A DNA stretch of 50,329 nt from Leptolinea sp. (GCA_012515195.1 JAAYYW010000038.1:1-50329), one strand, 5' to 3'. Counted from the first letter of the stretch, positions 17,802-25,550 are shown. Notes: a model not told the origin generated them from the sequence alone. Program-made: numbers and translations.

Positions 17802-18475
17802 TCTTTTCAAAAGAATTTGTGAACAAAGCAATCCGAATGTATGTGGATCTGACCATTCGTCCACATCTGGAATCAATGAAAAATGTGCCGTTGACGGGTC
17901 CATATATTGTTGCTGGTAATCATGTTAACTCTATGGATGGATTGGTCATGTTTTCGTATGCCCATCCCCGGCCATTAACCACTCTCAGCAAAGAGGAAAA
18001 CTTCTCCAACCCGATAAAAAGGATGGTCTCTGAAGCATGGGGTGCCATTCCCATCAAACGTGGCGCGGTGGATAACACAGCCATGAATCTGGCATTGGAT
18101 GCGTTGAAAGAAGGGAAAATGTTGGCCATAATGCCAGAAGGTACGCGTTCCCATTCTGGTGTACTGGCGCAGGGTAAACCGGGCATTCTCCCACTGGCTG
18201 TAAAATCTGGCGCGCCAATAGTCCCAGTGGCGTTCCACGGACATGAGAATTTTCGAAAAAATATACTCACGTTTCGGAAAACCGACTTTTATCTGGAGGT
18301 CGGGCAGCCATTTCGGATAAAAGCCACGATGCGTGATCTGGACCGTGAACGGCGGCAGGTGATCACCGATGAGGTCATGTATCGTATAGCCATGTTGCTG
18401 CCTGAAAAATACCGCGGTTATTACGCCGACCTGAGCAAGGCGACGACTGATTACCTGGAATTTACCGCGTCATGA
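17798..18475 (+). CDS. 1-acyl-sn-glycerol-3-phosphate acyltransferase (PlsC-like)
   Basis: This 225-residue protein has the acyltransferase block I NHVNSMD (HX4D-type catalytic motif, here N-H-V-N-S-M-D), block II/III features around PIKRGAVDN and the glycerol-phosphate binding motif MPEGTRSHSG. It should acylate lysophosphatidate to phosphatidate at the membrane surface. The ATG overlaps the rsmE stop by four bases. Its stop lies in the palindrome TCATGA shared with the stop of the convergent methyltransferase gene, so the two coding regions overlap tail to tail by six bases. Confidence 0.88.
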   Translation: MIFSKEFVNKAIRMYVDLTIRPHLESMKNVPLTGPYIVAGNHVNSMDGLVMFSYAHPRPLTTLSKEENFSNPIKRMVSEAWGAIPIKRGAVDNTAMNLALDALKEGKMLAIMPEGTRSHSGVLAQGKPGILPLAVKSGAPIVPVAFHGHENFRKNILTFRKTDFYLEVGQPFRIKATMRDLDRERRQVITDEVMYRIAMLLPEKYRGYYADLSKATTDYLEFTAS

Positions 18476-19945
18476 TTTAAGGACGAGGTGACGCGGAAGC
18501 AGGTTTTTTATTCCCCGGTTTGAAATCCGCCCGGTACCGATTATCCTGCTGTTTTCATCTTTAATAGCTACTACTGAGCCTTTTTCAAGTAAAGGCGAAA
18601 ATTCGGGTGGAAGATCCTCTCCCTTTGCCCATCGTGGATACAATTCAAACGGCACGATGAAAACCCCTTCATTGAATCGATGTCCAAATCGGGTTGCCCA
18701 TTCCAGGCTGACCTCAAAACCGGCTACAGAATAATCACCAACGCGCAATCCGCTTGAAACAAATGGGAGGCCGATAAATTTTGTCTTAAGGATCTGTGGA
18801 ACCGCGTAGACGGATTGATGGAATTGCATTAATTCCAATTTGTGATCATCCAGAAGCGGCTTCAGGTCAAAACCGAATTTTGTTAAAAACTCTGTTCGAA
18901 GATGATCCGCTTCACTGGGTGGTAATGGGATGAGCTTGCCCCGTCTATGCGGCAGAATGGGATGACTGGAAAAATGGTCATTGACCGGACCAGTTTTTCG
19001 CAGGTGCGCTGAAAAAAAGCCGGATGTCCCCAACCGGAATGGCCATAATCGCAGTGATTTTGCGGTTTCCTTTGAAAAGGGCACATCGTAGGCACTGGTC
19101 AATCCGGGCGCGGATATTCCCATCCGCTCTCCGGACGCGCTGATCTCCATCGATCCCGGTATCTGGCGAAGGACGGCATCCAGCACTCCTTCATCTTCTT
19201 CAGGCGCAAGGGTGCAGGTTGAATAAACGATCTGCCCGCCGATCTTACAGGCCTGAATGGCACTGACCAAAAGCTGGGTCTGGCGTTGCGCCAGCCGGAC
19301 GCGTTCAGAGGGCTTGATTTCCCGCTTGCCGCGGTCGCCGCCAGGGTGTAAATTCTCCATACTGCACGGGGCGTCCAACAGCACATAATCAAAGGTCTCG
19401 GGGAACCATGTGCCGATCTTTTCGCCGGGCAGGTTGGTAACGCAGCAGTTAACAGCGCCCCACGTCTTCAATGTGGATGTCAACGCGGGTATGCGCGAAG
19501 CGGTTCCATCATTGGCAATTAAAAGCCCTTTGTCTTCAAAACGTGATGCCAGATGAGTGCTTTTACCTCCCGGAGCGGCCGTCAGGTCCAGGATAAGCGG
19601 AAAAGAGTTTTCCCCCGGTTCAAACAATTCAACCGGCAACATCGATGCAGCATCCTGGATGTAGAAATACCCCAGCCGGGATTCAAGTGTGCGTCCCGGA
19701 AAAATGCCTGGACCGGTTAGCGTGAATCCATCTGCGCAGAACGGGACGGGCTGTAAAGGCCATCCCTGTTTCTCTTGAAATTCCAACGCCATACATTGTG
19801 CATCTGTCTTTAAAGGATTGAAACGGATTGCGGTTGGTGGTGGATTAAGGAGTGATACTTTAAGCGCGGCGAGTTCGTCCCCCGATAGAAGTTCTCGGTA
19901 GCGACCGATTGGATCAATTGACACGGGACGTTTTACTTTAGTCAT
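18470..19945 (-). CDS. RsmB/RsmF-type rRNA m5C methyltransferase
   Basis: This 491-residue NOL1/NOP2/Sun-family protein carries DLTAAPGGKSTHLA (SAM loop, about residues 120-133), DAPCS (191-195, catalytic Cys region) and YSTCTL (241-246, second Cys). A C-terminal extension of more than 200 residues resembles the RsmF/YebU arrangement rather than RsmB, which has an N-terminal NusB domain. RsmF methylates C1407 of 16S rRNA, two bases from G1405. The ATG at 19945 follows GGAAG and overlaps the upstream methyltransferase gene by eight bases. An ATG at 20014 is too far inside that gene. The exact target cannot be proven from sequence. Confidence 0.85.
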   Translation of the reverse strand: MTKVKRPVSIDPIGRYRELLSGDELAALKVSLLNPPPTAIRFNPLKTDAQCMALEFQEKQGWPLQPVPFCADGFTLTGPGIFPGRTLESRLGYFYIQDAASMLPVELFEPGENSFPLILDLTAAPGGKSTHLASRFEDKGLLIANDGTASRIPALTSTLKTWGAVNCCVTNLPGEKIGTWFPETFDYVLLDAPCSMENLHPGGDRGKREIKPSERVRLAQRQTQLLVSAIQACKIGGQIVYSTCTLAPEEDEGVLDAVLRQIPGSMEISASGERMGISAPGLTSAYDVPFSKETAKSLRLWPFRLGTSGFFSAHLRKTGPVNDHFSSHPILPHRRGKLIPLPPSEADHLRTEFLTKFGFDLKPLLDDHKLELMQFHQSVYAVPQILKTKFIGLPFVSSGLRVGDYSVAGFEVSLEWATRFGHRFNEGVFIVPFELYPRWAKGEDLPPEFSPLLEKGSVVAIKDENSRIIGTGRISNRGIKNLLPRHLVLKS

Positions 19946-20759
19946 TGTGCTTCCGGATGCAGAAAACCAGTTCATTACCGGTAAGAATTTCGGTGACCGG
20001 CCAGTCCAAACCATCCAGTGTGCCGGTTACCAGCCTGCGTTGGCGGTCTGCCAGGTCAAAGCGACCGGTGAGGTTGGCTGCCGGGAGGCTAACCACAAGC
20101 CAGCGCACATCCAATGCCAGCCAGAAATTACGGTTGCATCCTTTTTGACGCTGGTCAAAACGGTGGGCTTCTTTAAAAAAGAAAGCCATATCTGCTTTAA
20201 ATTGTGGAGGTTGAAGGAGAATATCCCCGTAATATGCCCGTCCTTTTACTCCGGCGGATTGGAAGAAAAGGTTGATCAGGTCAACACGGGGTTTATGCAG
20301 GTCGTAGGCATAATAATCACAATCGGTAGGCAACCGCATCCATGGGTGGGCGAAGGGCTGCATGGCACAGGCCAGATCAAGCAGGCTGGAAGGGTTCCCT
20401 GTCACTTCGAATAATCTGGAATAGAACTCATCCATAACAGGAATTCGTTCCTTCGTAGATGCGTGACTTTGCAGCATTTTTAGACTGAATTCCTTTAGAT
20501 CACGGTTGTTTGGAAAGACTGAAATTTGTGATAACTCTTGCATGGCATCCGCGTAATCCGGATCACCCAGATACGGCGCTACAATATTATGCAGTTTCTC
20601 ACGGGCATCATCCACAGCTTTATCCGGCTTTAGACCATGGTCGAGAGCGCGGGAAATTAGATCCACAACGGTTTCGGGGGGAATATTCAGGTTGCGATAT
20701 TTCCGGCTGGAGAGTATCTTCTCTGCCATTTCTATCGGTTCCATGCTCGCAGTTTTCAT
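19938..20759 (-). CDS. Divergent 16S rRNA m7G1405 methyltransferase-family (FmrO/Rmt/Arm) paralogue
   Basis: This 273-residue protein has the family's N-terminal helical region (EKILSSRKYRNL near 13-24 and DAREKLHNIVAPYLG near 51-65), the diagnostic HASTKERIP at 99-107, and GNELVFCI at 261-268. The Rossmann core is eroded compared with its neighbour. The SAM-site motif reads DLACAMQP (128-135) instead of DLACGLTP. The segment after the late beta strand reads VSLPAANLTGRF instead of the conserved SYPLRTLGGNRKGM type. It may have lost or altered cofactor or G1405 binding. Its ATG overlaps the stop of the upstream paralogue (ATGA), so equimolar synthesis and a heterodimer are possible. That role is inference. 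Confidence 0.8.
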   Translation of the reverse strand: MKTASMEPIEMAEKILSSRKYRNLNIPPETVVDLISRALDHGLKPDKAVDDAREKLHNIVAPYLGDPDYADAMQELSQISVFPNNRDLKEFSLKMLQSHASTKERIPVMDEFYSRLFEVTGNPSSLLDLACAMQPFAHPWMRLPTDCDYYAYDLHKPRVDLINLFFQSAGVKGRAYYGDILLQPPQFKADMAFFFKEAHRFDQRQKGCNRNFWLALDVRWLVVSLPAANLTGRFDLADRQRRLVTGTLDGLDWPVTEILTGNELVFCIRKHND

Positions 20760-21568
20760 CCGCGGGTAACCCGGAAAACCAGCTCGTTTGGGAATTCAAA
20801 GCGTGCCACTTGCCAGTTACGGCCTTCGGCCAGACGGTTGAAATCGGATTCGTACGTCCCTCCCATACCTTTGCGGTTACCTCCAAGCGTGCGCAAGGGG
20901 TAACTGATTACAATGTGGCGGGCATGGATGTGGTCGATCAGGTTGGCTGCCAAACCCTTGCCTTGCTGTTCCAGACAGGGCAGGGTTTTCAACACCAGGG
21001 CTACATCCACTTCCTGTTCAAAAGGAAAACTGATCACATCGGCGGCTAGAGGAGTAAGCGGGTGTTTGATGTGATTTGCAAATACTTGTAAACATTCGGC
21101 GAGGTTGGTGTACATGTCCACTGCAAGATACGTCGTCTCTGGTTTTAAAGGCATCCAGGGAATGGAAAGCGGGGTTAATCCACAGGCCAGGTCCATTATG
21201 GACTGAATGGGTGAAAGGCCGGCCAGAACCTCAGCAAAGAAACGGTCGAGAACAGGGAGACGTTCTCTGGTGGAAGCATGAAGCTCCATCTTATTGCGAC
21301 AAAATCCCTGTAATTCAGACGAAGCAAGGTCTGACGGGAGAGGACGTAGTTCCTTTAAAAATTCTTCCGGTTCAAGGGTTCCGGGCAGGTAGGCTCCACC
21401 GATCTGGTGGAGGCGGCTGCGGATGGATTTAACCAACTCGCGGCTTTTCAATCCTTTGCGTGATTCTGTTTCACATACCCGCCGGATGACATCCGGGTGG
21501 ATGTCCTTGTACGCGTTGGCAGATGCAGCTTGCCGGATGATATCCTCTACCGTTAAAATGGCTTTCAT
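20756..21568 (-). CDS. 16S rRNA (guanine-1405-N7)-methyltransferase family protein (FmrO/Rmt/Arm-like)
   Basis: This 270-residue protein matches the aminoglycoside-resistance methyltransferase family in every block: an N-terminal helical region ending SIRSRLHQIGGAYL (48-61), HASTRERLP (97-105), the SAM motif DLACGLTPLSIPW (126-138), an acidic VDM (150-152), LVLKTLPCLEQQ (191-202) and SYPLRTLGGNRKGM (222-235). In pathogens and antibiotic producers such enzymes methylate G1405 and block 4,6-linked deoxystreptamine aminoglycosides. The start follows TGAGGACCTT, within the end of tgt. The setting is a housekeeping-like modification operon with no transposon, which argues for a native gene rather than recent transfer. 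Confidence 0.87.
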   Translation of the reverse strand: MKAILTVEDIIRQAASANAYKDIHPDVIRRVCETESRKGLKSRELVKSIRSRLHQIGGAYLPGTLEPEEFLKELRPLPSDLASSELQGFCRNKMELHASTRERLPVLDRFFAEVLAGLSPIQSIMDLACGLTPLSIPWMPLKPETTYLAVDMYTNLAECLQVFANHIKHPLTPLAADVISFPFEQEVDVALVLKTLPCLEQQGKGLAANLIDHIHARHIVISYPLRTLGGNRKGMGGTYESDFNRLAEGRNWQVARFEFPNELVFRVTRG

Positions 21569-21575
21569 AAGGTCC

Positions 21576-22667
21576 TCAAGCCAGTAACTCGCACAGGCGG
21601 GTCATAAAACGCAGATTATGAAGTGTAGCCAGCCGTTGATATGTGCTATCACCGATCTTGAATAGGTGATGAAGATAGCCGCGTGAATATCGGGAGCAGA
21701 TTGGGCAATCACAGCCTTCTGATACCGGACGGGAATCGCGCATAAACCGGTCATCAGTGCTGTAGATATACTCCAGCCAGGTCAAGGTATTCATCAGGCT
21801 GTGTTTTTCTGGCACATAACCCTCCTTGAACGCGTACAGACGGCCGTGGCGGGCGTCACGTGTGGGCATGGCACAGTCAAACAACCCGTAACCCAAACGC
21901 CAGCAGGCGGCCAGGTTCAGGGGATGACCGATCCCCAGTGCGTGCATCGGATATTTTTCAGGCACCAGCTCGCGGGTGAGACTAATAATGTCTTCCAATA
22001 GCGCGCCGGCATTATCTATCGGCCAACCACCGTAACCGAACCCGTCAAAGCCGATATCCAGCAAGGCTGCGGCACATTCATGACGCAGGTCATGTTCGCC
22101 GCCTCCCTGGATAACACCAAAGATCATTGGGTGCTCATCCGGTTGTACCTGTTTTTGTTCCATCAGCCTGTCAAACTCACGTCTTCCGCGCTTGGCCCAG
22201 GCGATGGTTCGTTTGATGGACAATTCCTGTTCGGATCGGGACGCATCCACATCTGTACAATCGTCCAGACAGATGATCACATCAGCGCCAAAACCGACCT
22301 GCAACTGAACGGATTTTTCGGGGGTGAGGTTTATCTTCCGGTTGGAACCTTCCGGCTGGAAGATGATGCCGTCATTTCCCAGACGTCCATATTTTGCGTT
22401 CTGTCTGATCAGGGAATAAGCTTGAAAGCCACCCGAATCTGTAATAATGGGGCGGTTCCATCCGCTCATTTTGTGTAGACCGCCCAGCGATTGCACCGTC
22501 ATGGAACCGGGATGCTGCATCAAATGGAACGCGTTCATTACCACTGCCCGAATGTTAACAGCTTCGAGATCTATGGAATCAACCGATCGTACCACTGCCT
22601 GGGTTGAATCCGGCATAAAAACGGGGAGGTTCAGATCACCATGGTTTGTATGTAATATGGGGCTCAC
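21576..22667 (-). CDS. tgt: tRNA-guanine transglycosylase family protein
   Basis: This 363-residue enzyme would exchange guanine-34 in GUN anticodons for a 7-deazaguanine. It has the general base Asp77 in TDSGGFQ, DDCT at 135-138, IQGG at 186-189, the nucleophile Asp264 in FDCAMPTRDARHG, and the zinc site C319-x-C321-xx-C324 with His350. The substrate loop reads GGWPIDN (213-219), where typical bacterial enzymes have GGLAVGE, so base preference may differ. The start is a GTG with no ribosome site; a TATAAT on the minus strand (22674-22679) ends six bases before it. It is the second gene of the VOC-tgt-methyltransferase operon. Confidence 0.88.
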   Translation of the reverse strand: MSPILHTNHGDLNLPVFMPDSTQAVVRSVDSIDLEAVNIRAVVMNAFHLMQHPGSMTVQSLGGLHKMSGWNRPIITDSGGFQAYSLIRQNAKYGRLGNDGIIFQPEGSNRKINLTPEKSVQLQVGFGADVIICLDDCTDVDASRSEQELSIKRTIAWAKRGRREFDRLMEQKQVQPDEHPMIFGVIQGGGEHDLRHECAAALLDIGFDGFGYGGWPIDNAGALLEDIISLTRELVPEKYPMHALGIGHPLNLAACWRLGYGLFDCAMPTRDARHGRLYAFKEGYVPEKHSLMNTLTWLEYIYSTDDRFMRDSRPVSEGCDCPICSRYSRGYLHHLFKIGDSTYQRLATLHNLRFMTRLCELLA

Positions 22668-22674
22668 ACTTGAA

Positions 22675-23055
22675 TTATAGTGTGATTTCTATCCGGTTCC
22701 CATCGGGATCATTCACAATGGATTCGTAATAACCATCTCCAGTGTGACGCGGACCGTCCAAAACCGGTACTCCATCGCCATACATTGTTTCGGTCAAACG
22801 GTCCACCTCTTCCGGACTGCCAACGGATATGGCCAAATGAATAAACCCGGTATGTTCGCCTGCTATATGATGATGGATGGAGGGCGAATGCATAATTTCA
22901 AGTCGTCCGCCATCTGGAAAGGATAGAAAGCAGGATGAAAACTGTTTGGCCGGATTCTGATACAGGGGACCGATTTGGGCATTGAAATATCGGGCATAAA
23001 AATCAGCAAGCCGGTCAATATTATCTGTCCAACAGGCGATATGGTCAATTCGCAT
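22675..23055 (-). CDS. VOC (glyoxalase/bleomycin-resistance) superfamily protein
   Basis: This 126-residue protein has two beta-alpha-beta-beta-beta modules. Putative metal ligands are His5 in RIDHIAC, Glu in RLEIM (about 53), His in GFIHLAIS (about 73) and the final Glu in DPDGNRIEIT. This layout fits glyoxalase I-like or dioxygenase-like VOC proteins; the substrate is not readable. The gene ends seven bases before the tgt start. It may simply be co-transcribed with the RNA-modification genes. Confidence 0.85.
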   Translation of the reverse strand: MRIDHIACWTDNIDRLADFYARYFNAQIGPLYQNPAKQFSSCFLSFPDGGRLEIMHSPSIHHHIAGEHTGFIHLAISVGSPEEVDRLTETMYGDGVPVLDGPRHTGDGYYESIVNDPDGNRIEITL

Positions 23056-23065
23056 AGAGCCTCTA

Positions 23066-23101
23066 TTACCAACCGGGACGGAATTCCATCCCGGTTGGTA
23101 A
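23066..23101 (-). terminator. Hairpin between the NBR1-Ig lipoprotein and the VOC gene
   Basis: A 13-bp perfect stem (23066-23078 with 23089-23101) with a 10-base loop lies 15 bases past the lipoprotein stop. There is no T-run on either side, so it may be a pausing or mRNA 3' end structure rather than a full intrinsic terminator. The VOC start is only ten bases beyond it. Confidence 0.55.
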
Positions 23102-23116
23102 CCATTTATCAGGTGT

Positions 23117-24160
23117 TTAATTGCACGTCAGTGTAAATGTGCCGCCGGCTGAGAAGGTTTGATGGTTGGGATTGTCAATATACAACAGCAATTGACTGGC
23201 AGAAGCACCGATCGTACTGGTTACGTACGTATAATTTGTGGTGACTTCCTTGGTACCCGCGGCAGAGAAATCGATAGCATCTGAAGCAACGACTGTGCCA
23301 TCGGTCTTACGCCATTCATACGTGACTGTTCCAGCGCCATTGGTTGCAATCTTGCCAGTATAGATGAAGTTCACGCCTGCCTGGCAGTTAGCCAGTGTGG
23401 TAGTAAATGATGTGGGGCTGACGGAAATGGTTGCGCTGGTGACAGCGAAGGCGCCAGTGGACACTGTTCCAGTGGACGAGGTACTGCCGGTGTTTATTAT
23501 CACCCAGAATGCCTGGTCTCCATTTATTCCCCATCCGAAAGCGCCGCCACCGGCGTTTTGAAGCCGCCAGTATCCCTGGTGAGTTCCGGCTGTGGATGGG
23601 GCAGTCAGGTTGACTGACACATTGATGGATTGCCCGGGCAGAACATTTCCCGGTAGGCTGGTGACGGTTTGTCCGCCCATTTGATTACCGCTCGCGAAAA
23701 CCAGTGAGTATCCGGTTGTCCAGGTGCAGCTGCCGGAATTCTTCAGGGTCCATGTCTTTGTGAATGTGGTTCCGGGAGCGATATAAGTGTTGTCAGGAAT
23801 GGTTGCATCAGCGATAAAATCCGCCCGGTCACATGGAATGGGAACAAACGTTGATGTTGACACCAGCGTGTACGTTGGCGCTTTTGTCGGGATCAATGTG
23901 TATGCAGGCGTTATGGTTGCGGCTTGAGGGGCTAATGTCGGCAATATCTGGGCTGGTTGCGTTTCCGTGAAGATCGGCGGAAGGGTCATAGCGCTCCCAG
24001 CCGAGGATGCGGCCTGTGTCCGAAGGACTTCAACGGTTTGGGCTGCAGAAGTTCTAACGGCGTCCGCTTCTGAAACACCTCCCAGGAAGGGAATGCTGCA
24101 TGCAGATAGCATAATGAAAATGATGAGTAAAGGAATGGCTGGTTTTAAAAATCGCTGCAT
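23117..24160 (-). CDS. Lipoprotein with NBR1-type Ig-like domain
   Basis: This 347-residue protein has a lipoprotein signal (MQRFLKPAIPLLIIFIMLSAC; lipobox LSAC). A coil-like and Thr/Pro-rich linker reaches about residue 108. The NBR1 Ig-like domain covers about 109-225, with FIADATIPDNTYIAPGTTF, KTWTLKNSGSCTWTTGY, LPGQSINVSVNLTAPSTAGT and HQGYWRLQNAGGGAFG. The remaining 120 residues form a further beta-rich, Ig-like domain ending in Cys. It should sit on the outer surface, possibly binding proteins or polymers. The start follows AAGGAGGAG. Such lipoproteins are common in Anaerolineae. Confidence 0.85.
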   Translation of the reverse strand: MQRFLKPAIPLLIIFIMLSACSIPFLGGVSEADAVRTSAAQTVEVLRTQAASSAGSAMTLPPIFTETQPAQILPTLAPQAATITPAYTLIPTKAPTYTLVSTSTFVPIPCDRADFIADATIPDNTYIAPGTTFTKTWTLKNSGSCTWTTGYSLVFASGNQMGGQTVTSLPGNVLPGQSINVSVNLTAPSTAGTHQGYWRLQNAGGGAFGWGINGDQAFWVIINTGSTSSTGTVSTGAFAVTSATISVSPTSFTTTLANCQAGVNFIYTGKIATNGAGTVTYEWRKTDGTVVASDAIDFSAAGTKEVTTNYTYVTSTIGASASQLLLYIDNPNHQTFSAGGTFTLTCN

Positions 24161-24566
24161 AGGGCTCCTCCTTGGTTATGGACGCAGTCCCAGTCGAAAT
24201 TGTTCCTTTTTGGAACATCAAGACTTGAGGTGCAAGAAAAACACCATAATTACCTTGCCCAAAATTACTCTTATTATCGATGATATCACAATGGGAAGCG
24301 ATAATTTCTCAAAAAAGATCAGGAATCGGACTTCCGTAACAATTATACGCAACAGTTGACGAAAATGTATTCTTAAACATAGATGAGATAACTGCTACGT
24401 AGTTCCTACGTTTGATTAAAAAAAGTTCTCCAGGAAAAGAATTTAGTCATTTCTCATTCTATCCTTAGAAATAATTAATCTTTCTGTGTGACCATTTTCA
24501 CAATATATATTGCACATTACTTACACCGTTATTTACCAGAAATTCAATCCCCAGGAGGAATCACAA
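24161..24566. other. Divergent intergenic region between the lipoprotein and first sortase-like gene
   Basis: This AT-rich stretch of about 400 bases has no convincing gene. It must hold the promoter of the lipoprotein (minus) and of the sortase-like gene (plus). A possible plus promoter begins with TTGACG at 24356. Near its right end is the palindrome described separately at 24487-24502, and a TATATT box at 24506. The ribosome site AGGAGG at 24553-24558 serves the TTG start at 24567. Confidence 0.5.
24487..24502 (+). promoter_or_regulatory. CRP/FNR-family operator candidate
   Basis: The sequence TGTGA-CCATTT-TCACA has both half-sites of the CRP consensus (TGTGA-N6-TCACA) without a mismatch. 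A TATATT box begins three bases downstream. If that is the -10, the site overlaps the -35 region and a bound regulator would repress. If the promoter lies further right, it could activate. Confidence 0.5.
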
Positions 24567-25259
24567 TTGATAAGAAAGCATGTCTGTGCTGTGCTGATTG
24601 CCGGCGCGGTTCTATTCAATTTTGTAAATCCGGTATTTGCCTGTTCATTGAACATCAATGCCGATCTGACAGTTTTCAAGGGAAGATATTCTGTTGATCC
24701 CATCCAGATTTCTTTAGGATACGATCATGTAAGACAAAAATCCCTGGATAGAAACCGGGAGGATTTATTCATAGAATTCCGCAATAAAGTGACCAATGGG
24801 GATACAAGTCGGATCACGGGTTTTTTTGTTCCGGATATTGGCGGGTTTTATGTTTTACAACAGCCATCCGGTCAGGATGGAATTGTCTCGCCTGTGGAGG
24901 GAGTGCTTACCCAATTTAGACGACCGGCCTCGCAGGGAGTGATCGGTTTGATGGCCCATAATTACTCTGCCGGTAAATGGTTCTCCCGGTTTTCAGTTGG
25001 TGACGAATTCTTTATCATCTATGGGGATGGCCGCGTTGAGGCTTTTCAATATAAAGAAGCGATCCGATATCGTGCGATCAATGGAAAGAACGTTCTTTCA
25101 GATTTTGTCGATCTATCCAACGGAGAACGTGAGAGTGTGGACCAGGTTTATGAGCGGGTATACTCCGGGAAACCGCATCTGACTCTACAAACCTGTATAC
25201 AGGAAAAAGATGACCTGACATGGGGGCGCTTATTCATAGTGGCTGTGCCAATACGTTGA
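24567..25259 (+). CDS. Exported sortase-like protein 1
   Basis: This 230-residue product reads from a TTG start eight bases after AGGAGG; no ATG start is better placed. Residues 1-26 are a signal peptide ending PVFAC, so Cys26 might even be a lipidation site, although the lipobox is poor. The C-terminal half has sortase features: His131 in LMAHNYSAG, a GDEFFIIYGDG strand pair, Cys210 in LTLQTC (TLxTC motif) and Arg221 in WGRLF. The domain would act outside the membrane as a transpeptidase or related cysteine hydrolase. It is paralogous to the protein at 25705-26358. No LPXTG-type substrate is encoded in the window. Confidence 0.72.
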   Translation: MIRKHVCAVLIAGAVLFNFVNPVFACSLNINADLTVFKGRYSVDPIQISLGYDHVRQKSLDRNREDLFIEFRNKVTNGDTSRITGFFVPDIGGFYVLQQPSGQDGIVSPVEGVLTQFRRPASQGVIGLMAHNYSAGKWFSRFSVGDEFFIIYGDGRVEAFQYKEAIRYRAINGKNVLSDFVDLSNGERESVDQVYERVYSGKPHLTLQTCIQEKDDLTWGRLFIVAVPIR

Positions 25260-25286
25260 TATATTTTATGGAGAATTAATGTCAGA

Positions 25287-25314
25287 TTTGCAAGAATTGG
25301 TGTAAATTTATACT
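25287..25314 (+). promoter_or_regulatory. Promoter of the tandem c-di-GMP leader
   Basis: TTTGCA (25287-25292), a 16-base spacer and TATACT (25309-25314) form a reasonable sigma-70-type promoter. Transcription would begin near 25321, about 50 bases before the first aptamer. Confidence 0.5.
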
Positions 25315-25372
25315 GGCGGGTGGAAGTATCTCAAGTTGGTCAAAAACTGCCGATAATAACTACAGAACTTTA

Positions 25373-25472
25373 ACTTCTCTTCCGATAATGGCAAATCCGG
25401 TGAAAGCCGGAGACGCAAAACCATGGGTCTACGCTGGATACTTCCAGTATGATCGCCAGGTTGCCGAAGAAG
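25373..25472 (+). promoter_or_regulatory. Cyclic-di-GMP-I (GEMM) riboswitch aptamer 1
   Basis: The core has the class I features in order: TGGCAAAT (25389-25396), a P2 hairpin CCGG-TGAAAG-CCGG with a GAAA tetraloop, GACGCAAA (25412-25419), GGGTCTA, a P3 hairpin CTGG-ATACTT-CCAG, and CGCCAGGTTGCCG (25454-25466). The outer helix pairs CTTC (25374-25377) with GAAG (25469-25472). The G just before CAAA corresponds to the guanine that favours c-di-GMP over cGAMP in this class. An intrinsic terminator follows at 25496. Confidence 0.92.
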
Positions 25473-25495
25473 GAAAACAATCCTCCATTTTTTGG

Positions 25496-25524
25496 CAACC
25501 CCGGCTGACCGGGGTTGTTATTTT
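25496..25524 (+). terminator. Terminator of c-di-GMP switch unit 1
   Basis: CAACCCCGG (25496-25504) pairs perfectly with CCGGGGTTG (25509-25517) around a CTGA loop, followed by TTATTTT. It lies 24 bases after aptamer 1 and before aptamer 2, so it can stop transcription before the second switch is made. Confidence 0.85.
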
Positions 25525-25550
25525 GCCAGAAACGGGAGCCAAACCAAACG

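Noticed and set aside
19938-21568. Acquired aminoglycoside-resistance island
   Set aside because: No transposase, integron, repeats or other resistance gene nearby, and the genes are embedded by overlaps in an operon with tgt and an RsmF-like gene.
21576-22667. Possible DpdA-type DNA transglycosylase instead of tRNA TGT
   Set aside because: The zinc site, FDCAMPTRDARHG and the overall length match tRNA enzymes, and there are no DNA-modification, helicase or preQ0 genes next to it.
24393-24411. Repeated CTACG/CTACGTAG motif upstream of sortase-like gene 1
   Set aside because: Too short and occurs only here; no second copy in the window supports it as an operator.
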